Assembly: GCA_041745295.1 (NCBI GenBank)
Contig: JBGTJE010000004.1
Coordinates: 118,750-182,749, forward strand
Direction of reading: 5' to 3'
Source of the DNA: JANMEB01 sp041745295
GTDB lineage: Bacteria; Planctomycetota; Planctomycetia; Pirellulales; Pirellulaceae
DNA length: 64,000 bases
A program made the position numbers and the translations under genes. Position 1 is the first letter of the stretch, and every line of letters begins with the position of its first letter. This document shows, in pieces, positions 17,474 to 25,404 of this stretch. Under the pieces are notes generated by a model. The model had not been told where the DNA came from. It saw only the letters and a program-made list of their open reading frames with translations, and did not search any database.

Positions 17474-20137
17474 TTACGCTTCGATCGCTTCGCTCTCGTA
17501 CTGGGGAATGCGGTCGAAAGTGAATTCGTCGTCGCGGAAGTCGACGCTAATGTGGATCCCGTCGCCGACGTTCCCTTTGAGCAATTCGGTCGCCAGGGGA
17601 TTCTCGATCTTCTGCTGAATCACTCGCTTTAGCGGCCGCGCGCCGTATCTCGGATCGTAGCCCTGTACCGCAATCGCCGCGTGGGCGGCTTCGGTGACCT
17701 CCAAGTCGACCTGGTGATGGCGCAATCGCTTGGCCAGCCGCTCGATTTGCAATTCCGCGATCCGCCGGATTTGCTTGGGCTGCAGCGGCTCAAAAATGAT
17801 CTTGTCGTCAATGCGATTGAGCAATTCCGGAAGGAAGCGGGCCTGCAGGGCTTGTTGAATCGCAGCCTCCATTTCCTCGCTGCTCCCTCCTTCCTCAGTG
17901 ATTTTCTGAATGATCTGGCTGCCGACGTTGCTGGTCATCACGATCAGCGTGTTGGAAAAATCGACCGTGTGGCCGTGGTTATCGGTCAAACGACCGTCGT
18001 CGAGAACTTGCAGCAAGATATTGAAAACGTCGTCGTGTGCCTTTTCGATTTCGTCCAACAGGATTACGCAGTACGGCCGACGGCGAACCGCCTCGGTGAG
18101 TTTTCCCCCTTCTTCGTAACCAACGTAGCCGGGAGGGGCCCCGATCAAGCGGCTAACCGAGTGCCGTTCCATGAACTCGCTCATGTCGATCCGGACCATG
18201 GCGTGTTCGTCGTCGAACAATATCTCGGCAAGTGCTTTGCAAAGCTCGGTCTTGCCGACGCCCGTCGGACCCATGAATAGGAACGAGCCGATCGGCCGGT
18301 TGGGATCTTGTAAACCACTACGGCTGCGGCGGACGGCGTTGCTGACGGCCTCGACAGCCCGGTCTTGGCCGATGACGCGCTGGTGCAGGCGTTCTTCCAT
18401 CACCAAGAGTTTAGCCCGTTCGGTCTCCAACATCCGCGTGACGGGGATACCGGTCCACGCGCTGACGACTTCGGCGATTTCTTCCTCAGTGACTTGTTCG
18501 CTGAGCAAGCGTTTCTTGGTGCCATTAGATTTGTCGGGTGCCGGCGTGGCTTCGGCCGCGCCAAGTTTCTGGGTGAGCTGTTTGCGTTGCACGTCCAATT
18601 CGTAGAGCTTGTGATAATCGGTTTCGCCAACCAGGATGCCCAAGGATTGCTTGGCCTTGATGTCGTTATCGAGCTGCGCGAATTTCTGATCGACGTCGGC
18701 CAATGACTGCCGCAGTTTTTGGACGTCGCCGACGCCCATTTTTTCGGATTCCCATTGTTCGCGCAGGCTCGCCAATTTCTGCCGCTGTTCTTGCATTTCG
18801 TCGCGGACTTCCTCCAGTCGATGTTGCACATCGGGATCGTTTTCCTCGGCCAATTGCCGTGCGGCCAACTCCAATTGAGTGAGCCTTCGCTGGACGACGT
18901 CGATTTCGTGCGGGACGCTGTCCATCTCCATCGCCAGTTTGCTGGCTGCTTCGTCGACCAAGTCGATCGCTTTGTCGGGGAGAAACCGATCGTTGATGTA
19001 GCGATTCGAGAGTTGAGCCGCGGCGACAAGTGCGGAATCTTTGATCTGGACCCCGTGGTGCGTTTCGTAGCGTTGTTTGAGCCCGCGTAAAATGGAAATC
19101 GTATCGTCGACGCTCGGTTCACCAATAAAGACGGGCTGAAATCGCCGTTCCAGCGCGGCGTCTTTTTCGATGTGTTTGCGATATTCGTCGAGCGTCGTCG
19201 CGCCGATGCAATGCAATTCGCCACGAGCCAGTGCGGGTTTGAGCAAGTTGGCGGCGTCGTTGGCTCCTTCGGCCGCACCCGCTCCGACGACCGTATGCAG
19301 CTCGTCGATGAACAAGATAATCTGGCCTTCGGATTGAGTGACTTCGCGAAGGACAGCCTTGAACCGCTCCTCGAATTCGCCTCGGAATTTGGTCCCGGCG
19401 ATGAGCGCTCCCATGTCGAGAGCGATCACGCGTTTGTCGCGCAGTGACTGTGGGACGTCATTCTGGACGATTCGCAAGGCCAGTCCTTCTGCAATCGCCG
19501 TCTTGCCGACGCCCGGTTGGCCGATCAACACTGGATTGTTCTTGGTTCGTCGCGAGAGGACTTGGATCACGCGGCGGATCTCATTGTCACGGCCGATCAC
19601 CGGATCGAGCTTGCCATTTTGGGCCCGCTCCACCAAATCGATGCCGAACTTTTTCAATGATTGGTACTTGTCCTCGGCGTTCTGATCGGTGACGCGGTTG
19701 GACCCACGCAGCGTTTTGAGGGCCTTATTGATTTGCTCTTCGTCGACCGCGGAAAGCTTGAGAATGCGTTTGGCGGGCGAATCGACTTGGACTAACGCAA
19801 GCAGCAAATGTTCCTGTGCGACGAACTCGTCGGTCATTTTCGTGGCGATTTTTGCCGCTTGATCGAAGACTTGCCGCAGATCGCGACTGATCGACGATTC
19901 GGTGTCCCCCGAGACGCTGGGAAGTTTGTCGAGTTCCGACAGAACCAGCCCGCTCACTTGTTGGGCGGACGCGCCGATCTTTTCGATCAGCGGCCGGACG
20001 ATGCCGTCGGATTGTGAAAGGAGGGCGCTCAGCAAGTGCAGCGCCGTGATATCGTGCCCTTTGGTTTGGGCCAGCGATTGTGCAGCGCTGACCGCCTCTT
20101 GGGCTTTCAACGTCAGTTTGTCGAATCGAATGGACAT
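17474..20137 (-). CDS. clpB: ATP-dependent disaggregase ClpB
   Basis: Hsp100 chaperone that, with DnaK, pulls proteins out of aggregates. From ATG 20137 (MSIRFDKLTLKAQEAVSAAQ) it has 887 residues, normal for ClpB. Two Clp N-repeats are followed by AAA1 with Walker A GQPGVGKTAI and Walker B IILFIDELHT, a coiled-coil middle domain (about 410-530, characteristic of ClpB versus ClpA/ClpC), AAA2 with Walker A GPTGVGKTEL and Walker B VILLDEIEKA, and the C-terminal D2 small domain. An upstream start at 20206 adds residues encoded by a palindromic repeat and is rejected. It is downstream of dnaK on the same strand, 237 bp apart, so the two may share control. Confidence 0.97.
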   Translation of the reverse strand: MSIRFDKLTLKAQEAVSAAQSLAQTKGHDITALHLLSALLSQSDGIVRPLIEKIGASAQQVSGLVLSELDKLPSVSGDTESSISRDLRQVFDQAAKIATKMTDEFVAQEHLLLALVQVDSPAKRILKLSAVDEEQINKALKTLRGSNRVTDQNAEDKYQSLKKFGIDLVERAQNGKLDPVIGRDNEIRRVIQVLSRRTKNNPVLIGQPGVGKTAIAEGLALRIVQNDVPQSLRDKRVIALDMGALIAGTKFRGEFEERFKAVLREVTQSEGQIILFIDELHTVVGAGAAEGANDAANLLKPALARGELHCIGATTLDEYRKHIEKDAALERRFQPVFIGEPSVDDTISILRGLKQRYETHHGVQIKDSALVAAAQLSNRYINDRFLPDKAIDLVDEAASKLAMEMDSVPHEIDVVQRRLTQLELAARQLAEENDPDVQHRLEEVRDEMQEQRQKLASLREQWESEKMGVGDVQKLRQSLADVDQKFAQLDNDIKAKQSLGILVGETDYHKLYELDVQRKQLTQKLGAAEATPAPDKSNGTKKRLLSEQVTEEEIAEVVSAWTGIPVTRMLETERAKLLVMEERLHQRVIGQDRAVEAVSNAVRRSRSGLQDPNRPIGSFLFMGPTGVGKTELCKALAEILFDDEHAMVRIDMSEFMERHSVSRLIGAPPGYVGYEEGGKLTEAVRRRPYCVILLDEIEKAHDDVFNILLQVLDDGRLTDNHGHTVDFSNTLIVMTSNVGSQIIQKITEEGGSSEEMEAAIQQALQARFLPELLNRIDDKIIFEPLQPKQIRRIAELQIERLAKRLRHHQVDLEVTEAAHAAIAVQGYDPRYGARPLKRVIQQKIENPLATELLKGNVGDGIHISVDFRDDEFTFDRIPQYESEAIEA

Positions 20138-20182
20138 GGATGGGTTCCATTGGGAAGGCTTTTCCCAAAAAGTGACTTCAAA

Positions 20183-20249
20183 GCACTGGCAGAGCCAGTG
20201 GCACACGGAAAATCGCTTCTGTCTTGTGTGCCACTGGCTCTGCCAATGC
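20183..20249. repeat. Inverted repeat (GTGCCACTGGC family)
   Basis: Arms 20183-20206 and 20226-20249 (24 nt, one mismatch) contain GTGTGCCACTGGCTCTGCCA. Another pair of arms occurs at 56299-56380 and a single arm near 38805. It lies between dnaK and clpB. Confidence 0.8.
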
Positions 20250-20269
20250 TGTTTTTGGGCAAAGCTCTT

Positions 20270-20340
20270 TGGGAGGGTGAGGCTCCTGCCGAACCGATCC
20301 CGTGTATGAACCGCGGCTCAGCGGGAGCTTCGCCCTCCCA
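20270..20340. repeat. Inverted repeat (TGGGAGGG family)
   Basis: TGGGAGGGTGAGGCTCCTGC at 20270 and its imperfect complement ending GCTTCGCCCTCCCA at 20340 form a 71-bp hairpin. With the neighbouring repeat at 20183-20249 it occupies most of the dnaK-clpB gap, where it could attenuate read-through. Confidence 0.75.
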
Positions 20341-20374
20341 AAAATCCTAGATTCGGGATACTTGGGAGACGATC

Positions 20375-22294
20375 TTAGTCTTTCTTCACTTCAAATTCGG
20401 CGTCGATGGCTTCGTCGCCGGCGGAAGCGCCATTGCCGTCCGGTTGGCCTGGGGCCGCGGAACCAGCCTTGGCTGACGACTCGTACGCCATTTTGCTGAA
20501 TGCTTGCGAGGCTTGTTCCAATTCGCCGACCGAGGACTTGATGGCGGCGACGTCGTCCCCTTTGGCCGCGGCGCGGCATTTCTCAATCGCTGACGTCAGC
20601 GGTTGGCGATCCGCGTCGGTGAGCTTGTCCTTCTGCTCGTTCATCAGTTTTTCGAGCTGGTAGCACTTGTGATCGGCATCATTGCGGGCCGTGGCAAGCT
20701 CAAATTTGCGACGATCCTCTTCCGCGTGGGACTGCGCGTCTTTGGTCATCTTTTCGATTTCGCTTTCCGAAAGGCCGGATGATTCTTGGATCACCACGTT
20801 GGCGACTTTGCCGCTGCCCAAATCCTTGGCCGAGACGTTCAGGATCCCGTTTTGATCGATATCGAACTTGACTTCGACTTGTGGAACGCCGCGCGGGGCA
20901 GGCGGGATGCCTTCCAAATTAAACTGGCCCAGGCGACGATTGTCGGAGGCCATTTTGCGTTCGCCTTGAAAGACTTGGATCGTCACCGCGGTTTGACCGT
21001 CGGACGCAGTGCTGAAGATCTGCTTTTTTTCCGTCGGGATGGTGGTGTTTCGTTCGACAAGCGGGGTCATCACGCCCCCTTCAGTCTCGATGCCGAGGGT
21101 CAGCGGAGTTACGTCGAGCAGCAGAACGTCTTTGCGGTCACCCGCCAATACGCTCCCTTGAATCGCCGCTCCAACCGCGACGACTTCGTCAGGATTGACC
21201 CCTTTGTGGGGTTCTTTGCCGAAAAAGTTGCGGACGATTTCCTGAATTTTCGGAACGCGCGTTGAACCGCCGACCAAGACCACTTCGTCGATTTCCGACG
21301 GTTTCAGGCCGGCATCTCGCAGAGCTTGTTCCAGCGGCTTGCGGCAGCGATCCACCAGTGGATCGATCAGTGATTCAAACTTGGACCGCGTGATGGTCAC
21401 CTGCAAGTGTTTTGGACCGCTCGCGTCCGCGGTGATAAACGGCAAGTTAATATCGGTTTGCGGCAAGCTGCTGAGTTCTTTTTTGCCCTTCTCGCAAGCC
21501 TCTTGCAACCGCTGCAACGCCATCGGGTCTTTGCGCAAGTCAATCCCGCTATCCTTCTTGAATTCGCCGGCAACATAATTGATCAAGACTTCGTCAAAGT
21601 CGTCGCCGCCCAAATGCGTGTCGCCGCTCGTGCTTTTGACTTCGAAGACTTTCATGCCGTCGTCGTCGTTGAGTTCCAGCACCGAGACGTCAAACGTGCC
21701 GCCGCCCAAGTCGAACACGACGATCTTCTGTTCTTTGTTGCTCTTATCCAAGCCGTAAGCCATGGCGGCCGCCGTGGGCTCGTTAATGATCCGCGCGACT
21801 TCGAGTCCGGCAATCTGACCGGCGTCCTTGGTGGCTTGCCGCTGCGCGTCATTGAAATACGCGGGCACGGTGATGACGGCCTTCTTGACTTTGTGCCCGA
21901 GGTACGATTCGGCGGCCTCTTTCAATTTGCGGAGCGTCTTGGCAGAGATTTCCTGTGGTGTGTATTGCTTATCGCCGACTTCGATCTTGACGTATTCGTC
22001 GCGACCACCGACGACTTTGTAGGGGACCATTTTCTCTTCGGTTTCAACTTCCGAGTGACGGCGGCCCATGAAGCGTTTCACCGAGTAGACTGTCTTTTGG
22101 GGATTCGTCACCGCTTGTCGGCGCGCGGGTTCGCCCACTAGCACTTCACCCTTGTCCGTAAACGCCACGACGCTCGGAGTTAACCGGTTACCTTCGGCGT
22201 TGGCAATGACTTTCGGTTCCGAGCCTTCCATAATGGCGACAACCGAGTTCGTTGTCCCCAAGTCGATACCAATGATTTTTTCGCCTTCGGCCAT
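20375..22294 (-). CDS. dnaK: Molecular chaperone DnaK (Hsp70)
   Basis: Hsp70 chaperone of 639 residues from ATG 22294 (MAEGEKIIGIDLGTTNSVVA). The phosphate-1 loop IGIDLGTTNS, phosphate-2 VFDLGGGTFDVS, the adenosine motif VVLVGGSTRVPKI, the interdomain linker DVLLLDVTPLTLGIE and the substrate-binding domain NTTIPTEKKQIF are intact. The C-terminal lid ends with an acidic tail, EAIDAEFEVKKD, matching the EEVD-like bacterial end. An upstream ATG at 22309 adds only five residues. grpE and dnaJ are not adjacent. A sigma-54 type promoter lies about 175 bp upstream (see 22468-22484). Confidence 0.98.
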   Translation of the reverse strand: MAEGEKIIGIDLGTTNSVVAIMEGSEPKVIANAEGNRLTPSVVAFTDKGEVLVGEPARRQAVTNPQKTVYSVKRFMGRRHSEVETEEKMVPYKVVGGRDEYVKIEVGDKQYTPQEISAKTLRKLKEAAESYLGHKVKKAVITVPAYFNDAQRQATKDAGQIAGLEVARIINEPTAAAMAYGLDKSNKEQKIVVFDLGGGTFDVSVLELNDDDGMKVFEVKSTSGDTHLGGDDFDEVLINYVAGEFKKDSGIDLRKDPMALQRLQEACEKGKKELSSLPQTDINLPFITADASGPKHLQVTITRSKFESLIDPLVDRCRKPLEQALRDAGLKPSEIDEVVLVGGSTRVPKIQEIVRNFFGKEPHKGVNPDEVVAVGAAIQGSVLAGDRKDVLLLDVTPLTLGIETEGGVMTPLVERNTTIPTEKKQIFSTASDGQTAVTIQVFQGERKMASDNRRLGQFNLEGIPPAPRGVPQVEVKFDIDQNGILNVSAKDLGSGKVANVVIQESSGLSESEIEKMTKDAQSHAEEDRRKFELATARNDADHKCYQLEKLMNEQKDKLTDADRQPLTSAIEKCRAAAKGDDVAAIKSSVGELEQASQAFSKMAYESSAKAGSAAPGQPDGNGASAGDEAIDAEFEVKKD

Positions 22295-22650
22295 GATTCT
22301 ATGCTCCACTTACGAGGTTGAGTTATTCGTTTGGTCGCGTTGACCAGTCGTGTATTGGGTACTGGTGCTGAGAGCCTAACCAATTTGGTGGGACTCGAAG
22401 ACTCGTCCCCCCAACGTTTGCTATTGGCCAAGCCTTGGCATAGTGCCGGCTTGGTTACCGGATTGGAAGCAAAGGGTGTGCCAGGAAGTTAATTCGCGCC
22501 TTGGCACGAATCGTCCGCGAAAACCTAAAAACTGGACCAGTTTTCCGGCAGTCTTAGGGCTCGAATGTAATTGGCCTGACAAAATGACATTCTACCGCGA
22601 CGGAAGAAAACGGCCAATTTCGCGGAGCTCAAACAGGCGATAGCGAACTG
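22295..22650. other. dnaK leader and upstream region
   Basis: 356 bp without a gene. It contains the sigma-54 promoter at 22468-22484 and short GTGCC/GGCAC inverted repeats. No other element was recognised; an ORF at 22443-22643 has no family resemblance and is rejected. Confidence 0.5.
22468..22484 (-). promoter_or_regulatory. Sigma-54 (RpoN) promoter of dnaK
   Basis: On the minus strand the sequence CTGGCACACCCTTTGCT matches the sigma-54 consensus YTGGCAC-N5-TTGCW at every defining base, with exactly ten bases between the GG and GC dinucleotides. Transcription would start near 22456 and give a leader of about 160 nt before the dnaK ATG. An inverted-repeat-like stretch (GTGCCA at 22478-22483 and TGGCAC at 22502-22507) surrounds it. 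No CIRCE element was found. Confidence 0.7.
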
Positions 22651-23055
22651 CTATTCGCGCGGTTTTTTAGGTCGTTGCAAGCCGGCTCGATCGAGCAGAG
22701 ATTCGCTAAACAGATTGTCGAGTTGTTCGTCTTGCGGAGGCGTGCCATAGGCCCCCAGCGCGGTCGGATCATACTCGAGAAAGAATTTGTGTTTGCCAAT
22801 CGAAACTTCAAGATTGGGGTCGATCCGCTTGCGGAGTCCGGTGAGGATTCGCTTACCGTCGACCTTGATTCCATTCTTGCTGCGAAGGTCCTTGATGAAC
22901 CAATAGCCTTCGACGATTTCCATCAAACAATGATGGCCTGAGACGTTGGCGAAGTTGAGCAGAATATCACAGCCTTCGCGGCGACCGATACGCAGGCGAT
23001 TTTTGAGAAGTGGGATTGGATCACCACCACCGACGGGTACCAGTCGACCGTACAT
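22651..23055 (-). CDS. FHA domain protein
   Basis: Small phosphothreonine-binding protein of 134 residues consisting of one forkhead-associated domain. Family positions are visible: LRIGRREGCDILL (GR motif), VSGHHCLMEI (SxxH motif) and LRSKNGIKVDGKRI (NG motif). The FHA domain covers residues 14-100; the tail is rich in polar residues. With no catalytic domain, it is probably an adaptor reading out Ser/Thr kinase signalling, which is abundant in planctomycetes. It is divergent from the radical SAM gene, with 92 bp between the two chosen starts, and sits upstream of dnaK on the same strand. Confidence 0.88.
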   Translation of the reverse strand: MYGRLVPVGGGDPIPLLKNRLRIGRREGCDILLNFANVSGHHCLMEIVEGYWFIKDLRSKNGIKVDGKRILTGLRKRIDPNLEVSIGKHKFFLEYDPTALGAYGTPPQDEQLDNLFSESLLDRAGLQRPKKPRE

Positions 23056-23147
23056 ACTTGTTGGGCTCGGCCTTGAAACTAGTGACAGAGTACCTACGAT
23101 ACAAAACGCAATCCCCGACGGTCATTTTACTCTATTCAAGAGCCAAT

Positions 23148-24119
23148 TTGGGGTCAACCGAACAAATCCGCCGAACGTTTCAACTGCGGTACGACTGGCG
23201 CGCGGCGGGTCTACGTTATTATCGTTACAACTTTCATTTTAAGCGCGTTTTTGGGCACCGCGTTCAGAAAGTCAGTATCGACGCCGGGTTTACGTGCCCC
23301 AACGTGGACGGGACGGTCGCCTACGGCGGCTGCAACTTTTGCGACAATCGCAGCTTTAGCCCCAGTCGCCGCTTGCCGCGACAGTCGATTTCCGAGCAGA
23401 TTGACGAAGGAATTCGCCAATTGAAGCGGAGGTATGACTGCGACCACTTCGTGGCCTATTTTCAGCCGGCCACGAATACGTACGCCCCCGTCGATCGGCT
23501 CAAGGCGGTGTACGAAAAAGCCTTGGAGCATCCGCTGGTGGTCGCGATGGCCATTGGCACGCGTCCAGATTCCGTTCCCAACGACGTACTGAACCTGCTT
23601 GAAATGGTCGCCGAACAAACCTGTCTATCGGTTGAGTTCGGCATGCAGACGATGCACGATCAATCGCTGCAGTGGATGAATCGAGGGCACTTGCACGATT
23701 CGATGATCGACGCGCTAGAGCGAAGCCGCGACCGCGGCTTCGAAATTGGAGCTCACATCATCTTAGGTTTGCCCACGGAGTCGCACGACGAAATGATGCA
23801 AACGGCTCAAGAGGTCGCGCGGCTCGGAATCGATTCGGTCAAAATCCACAATCTATATGCCGTCCGCGAAACGCCGTTGGGATTGGATGTAGCCGCGGGT
23901 AGGGTCAAGCTCATGGAGCGTGACGACTACGTTCGAACGCTGGTCGATTTTTTCGAATACTTGCCGCCGACAATGATCGTCGAGCGGATCAGCGGGGACG
24001 CTCCCAAAGATTTTTTGATCGGCCCCTCATGGTGCTTGAACAAGCCGGATGTCATCTTGGCCCTCGATCAAGAATTCCAGCGGCGCGATACTTGGCAGGG
24101 CCGATTATTCCAAGCGTAG
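23148..24119 (+). CDS. Radical SAM protein of the TIGR01212/YhcC type
   Basis: Radical SAM protein of about 323 residues. It matches the YhcC family: LRYYRYNFHFKRVFG, KVSIDAGFTCPNVDG, GGCNFCDNRSFSP (iron-sulfur cysteines as C-x9-C-x2-C), IAYFQPATNTYAP-like residues (FVAYFQPATNTYAP), HIILGLPTESHDEMM and KIHNLYAVRETPLG. The function of the family is not established. Candidate starts are TTG at 23148, which gives a short leader before the conserved start, or an alternative at 23010, which overlaps the divergent FHA gene and is less likely. A stretch without genes follows. Confidence 0.87.
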   Translation: MGSTEQIRRTFQLRYDWRAAGLRYYRYNFHFKRVFGHRVQKVSIDAGFTCPNVDGTVAYGGCNFCDNRSFSPSRRLPRQSISEQIDEGIRQLKRRYDCDHFVAYFQPATNTYAPVDRLKAVYEKALEHPLVVAMAIGTRPDSVPNDVLNLLEMVAEQTCLSVEFGMQTMHDQSLQWMNRGHLHDSMIDALERSRDRGFEIGAHIILGLPTESHDEMMQTAQEVARLGIDSVKIHNLYAVRETPLGLDVAAGRVKLMERDDYVRTLVDFFEYLPPTMIVERISGDAPKDFLIGPSWCLNKPDVILALDQEFQRRDTWQGRLFQA

Positions 24120-24431
24120 TTCGCAAGCTCCCACGTGCGGCGTTTTCTCCGTCATTCCCGCCGAGGCGATAATCCAAGTCCGGATTTCTCTCAGTTTTCG
24201 AACTGTTGGGGTCTCAATGACCCGCCATTCCGACAAGAAAATCTCCTCCCCCAATCGGGTGTCAATCCCTTACAACCCGCGTCGGCGTTGTCAGCACACC
24301 GTAATAGACGATTTTTAGTCGATCTTACTGAGCATATTTTTTGCCATCACAGTTTCGACCTAGGGTTATTTATCACGCCGCAAGGAATGACCTACGGCTG
24401 ACTCGAATTCATTCGGATCCTCACCCCCGTG

Positions 24432-24466
24432 ACGGACAGGATTTGCAAGGTTGCGGTCCTGTCCGT
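24432..24466 (+). terminator. Terminator-like hairpin
   Basis: A perfect 10-bp stem (ACGGACAGGA, 24432-24441, with TCCTGTCCGT, 24457-24466) and a 15-nt loop is followed by GTTTTATTTC. It stands 310 bp downstream of the radical SAM gene and 170 bp before the acidic protein gene. The remaining bases of the 516-bp gap (24120-24635) show nothing recognisable. Confidence 0.6.
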
Positions 24467-24635
24467 GTTTTATTTCTTGACGGCCTTCTGGCCGAGAATG
24501 GGGGTCATGGGCGCCGCGTCGAGGTCGCCCGAAGGAACTTGACAATGGGATTTTCGTTTATACCTTTAACCAATCCTTTCCGCCGATCGTTTCAGCAGCC
24601 AACCCCCGCTCCCTTGGTATTACAGGATCGAACCC

Positions 24636-24905
24636 ATGTCCCTTCCCAATGATCCAGTAAATGACGATCAAGACGAGTTTGACGAATTCGATGAGGATGC
24701 TCCGATCGAAATTCCAACCGACCTAACAAGCGATTTAGAGAATTTCGACGAGAACGATTTCGATGACGAATTCGACGATGACTTTGAGGAAGAGGTCGAT
24801 GGCGAGTACGTCCTTGACGAACCGGGATTCGGTGATGGCCTAGGATCTGGGAACAGCAAGTCCGCCGCCGAGAGCGACGATGAATTGGAAGACGACGACG
24901 AATAG
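24636..24905 (+). CDS. Very acidic small protein of unknown function
   Basis: Protein of 89 residues, about half Asp and Glu, not recognised. No signal peptide, membrane segment or cysteine. Runs such as DEFDEFDEDAPIEI and ENFDENDFDDEFDDDFEEEV indicate a disordered, highly charged chain; the middle EYVLDEPGFGDGLGSG is the only less charged stretch. A weak ribosome binding site (ACAGGA) lies about 8 bases before the ATG. Similar acidic small proteins occur in planctomycetes. Low complexity means the coding call rests mainly on the open frame with ATG start and ribosome binding site. It could be a DNA-mimic, chaperone-like or ribosome-linked protein, but none of these is shown. Confidence 0.6.
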   Translation: MSLPNDPVNDDQDEFDEFDEDAPIEIPTDLTSDLENFDENDFDDEFDDDFEEEVDGEYVLDEPGFGDGLGSGNSKSAAESDDELEDDDE

Positions 24906-25109
24906 TCTTCGAGACGTCGCGAATCAGTCCTAGTTCTTAGCCGCGGAGCGGCGAAATAGACTAGCCGTGGGTGCCAACTCACGGATCGTTCGCCCATAGG
25001 TTCCCGAAGCCACGTAGTGGCGGCACGATTTACGACCGAATCATCTAGAATGGCGGTTTGGTGGCGAACAAATTGCGTGGACCTCGATTTTCCATCTAGC
25101 CCTGGACCT

Positions 25110-25205
25110 CCCCCTCATCCTAACCTTCTCCCCTCAAAACAACGCGAAAGGACTTTTCATTGTTGCACGATTTGATGCGCGTTGAACTTGGGGGAGAAGG
25201 AACAA
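25110..25205. repeat. Hairpin repeat (CCTCATCCTAACCTTCTCCC family), copy 1
   Basis: About 96 bp with complementary ends (CCTTCTCCCCTCAAAACAAC near 25123 and GTTGAACTTGGGGGAGAAGG at 25181-25200). A second copy at 61040-61134 shares both the arms and part of the centre (TTGCACGATnTnnTnCGCGTTGAA). It lies in the 499-bp gap before ileS, which otherwise holds no recognised element. Confidence 0.8.
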
Positions 25206-25404
25206 GAAAAGTGTGACCTCAAAAAGCACCGGCCAGTCACAGCTGTCGACAAGCTCGACACTACTCGTTAGCGCTTCGGGTTGGTCCATTTACACGATTT
25301 GGCGAATCAGTGATATTGACTCGACGAATTCGCCAAGCCCGCTCCGATACTCTTCTTTCGACCTGGCTTGGGGCGATTCATTCGCGCGCCCACCAGAGGA
25401 ATTC

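Noticed and set aside
20138..20206. Longer clpB start
   Set aside because: Extra residues come from the GTGCCACTGGC repeat; the family starts at MSIRFDKLTLKAQ.
22295..22650. CIRCE/HrcA site upstream of dnaK
   Set aside because: No TTAGCACTC-N9-GAGTGCTAA or close match on either strand; a sigma-54 site is present instead.
25213..25404. Extended N-terminus of IleRS
   Set aside because: The extra 64 residues have no family similarity, and ATG 25405 with AGAGGA fits the known IleRS start.
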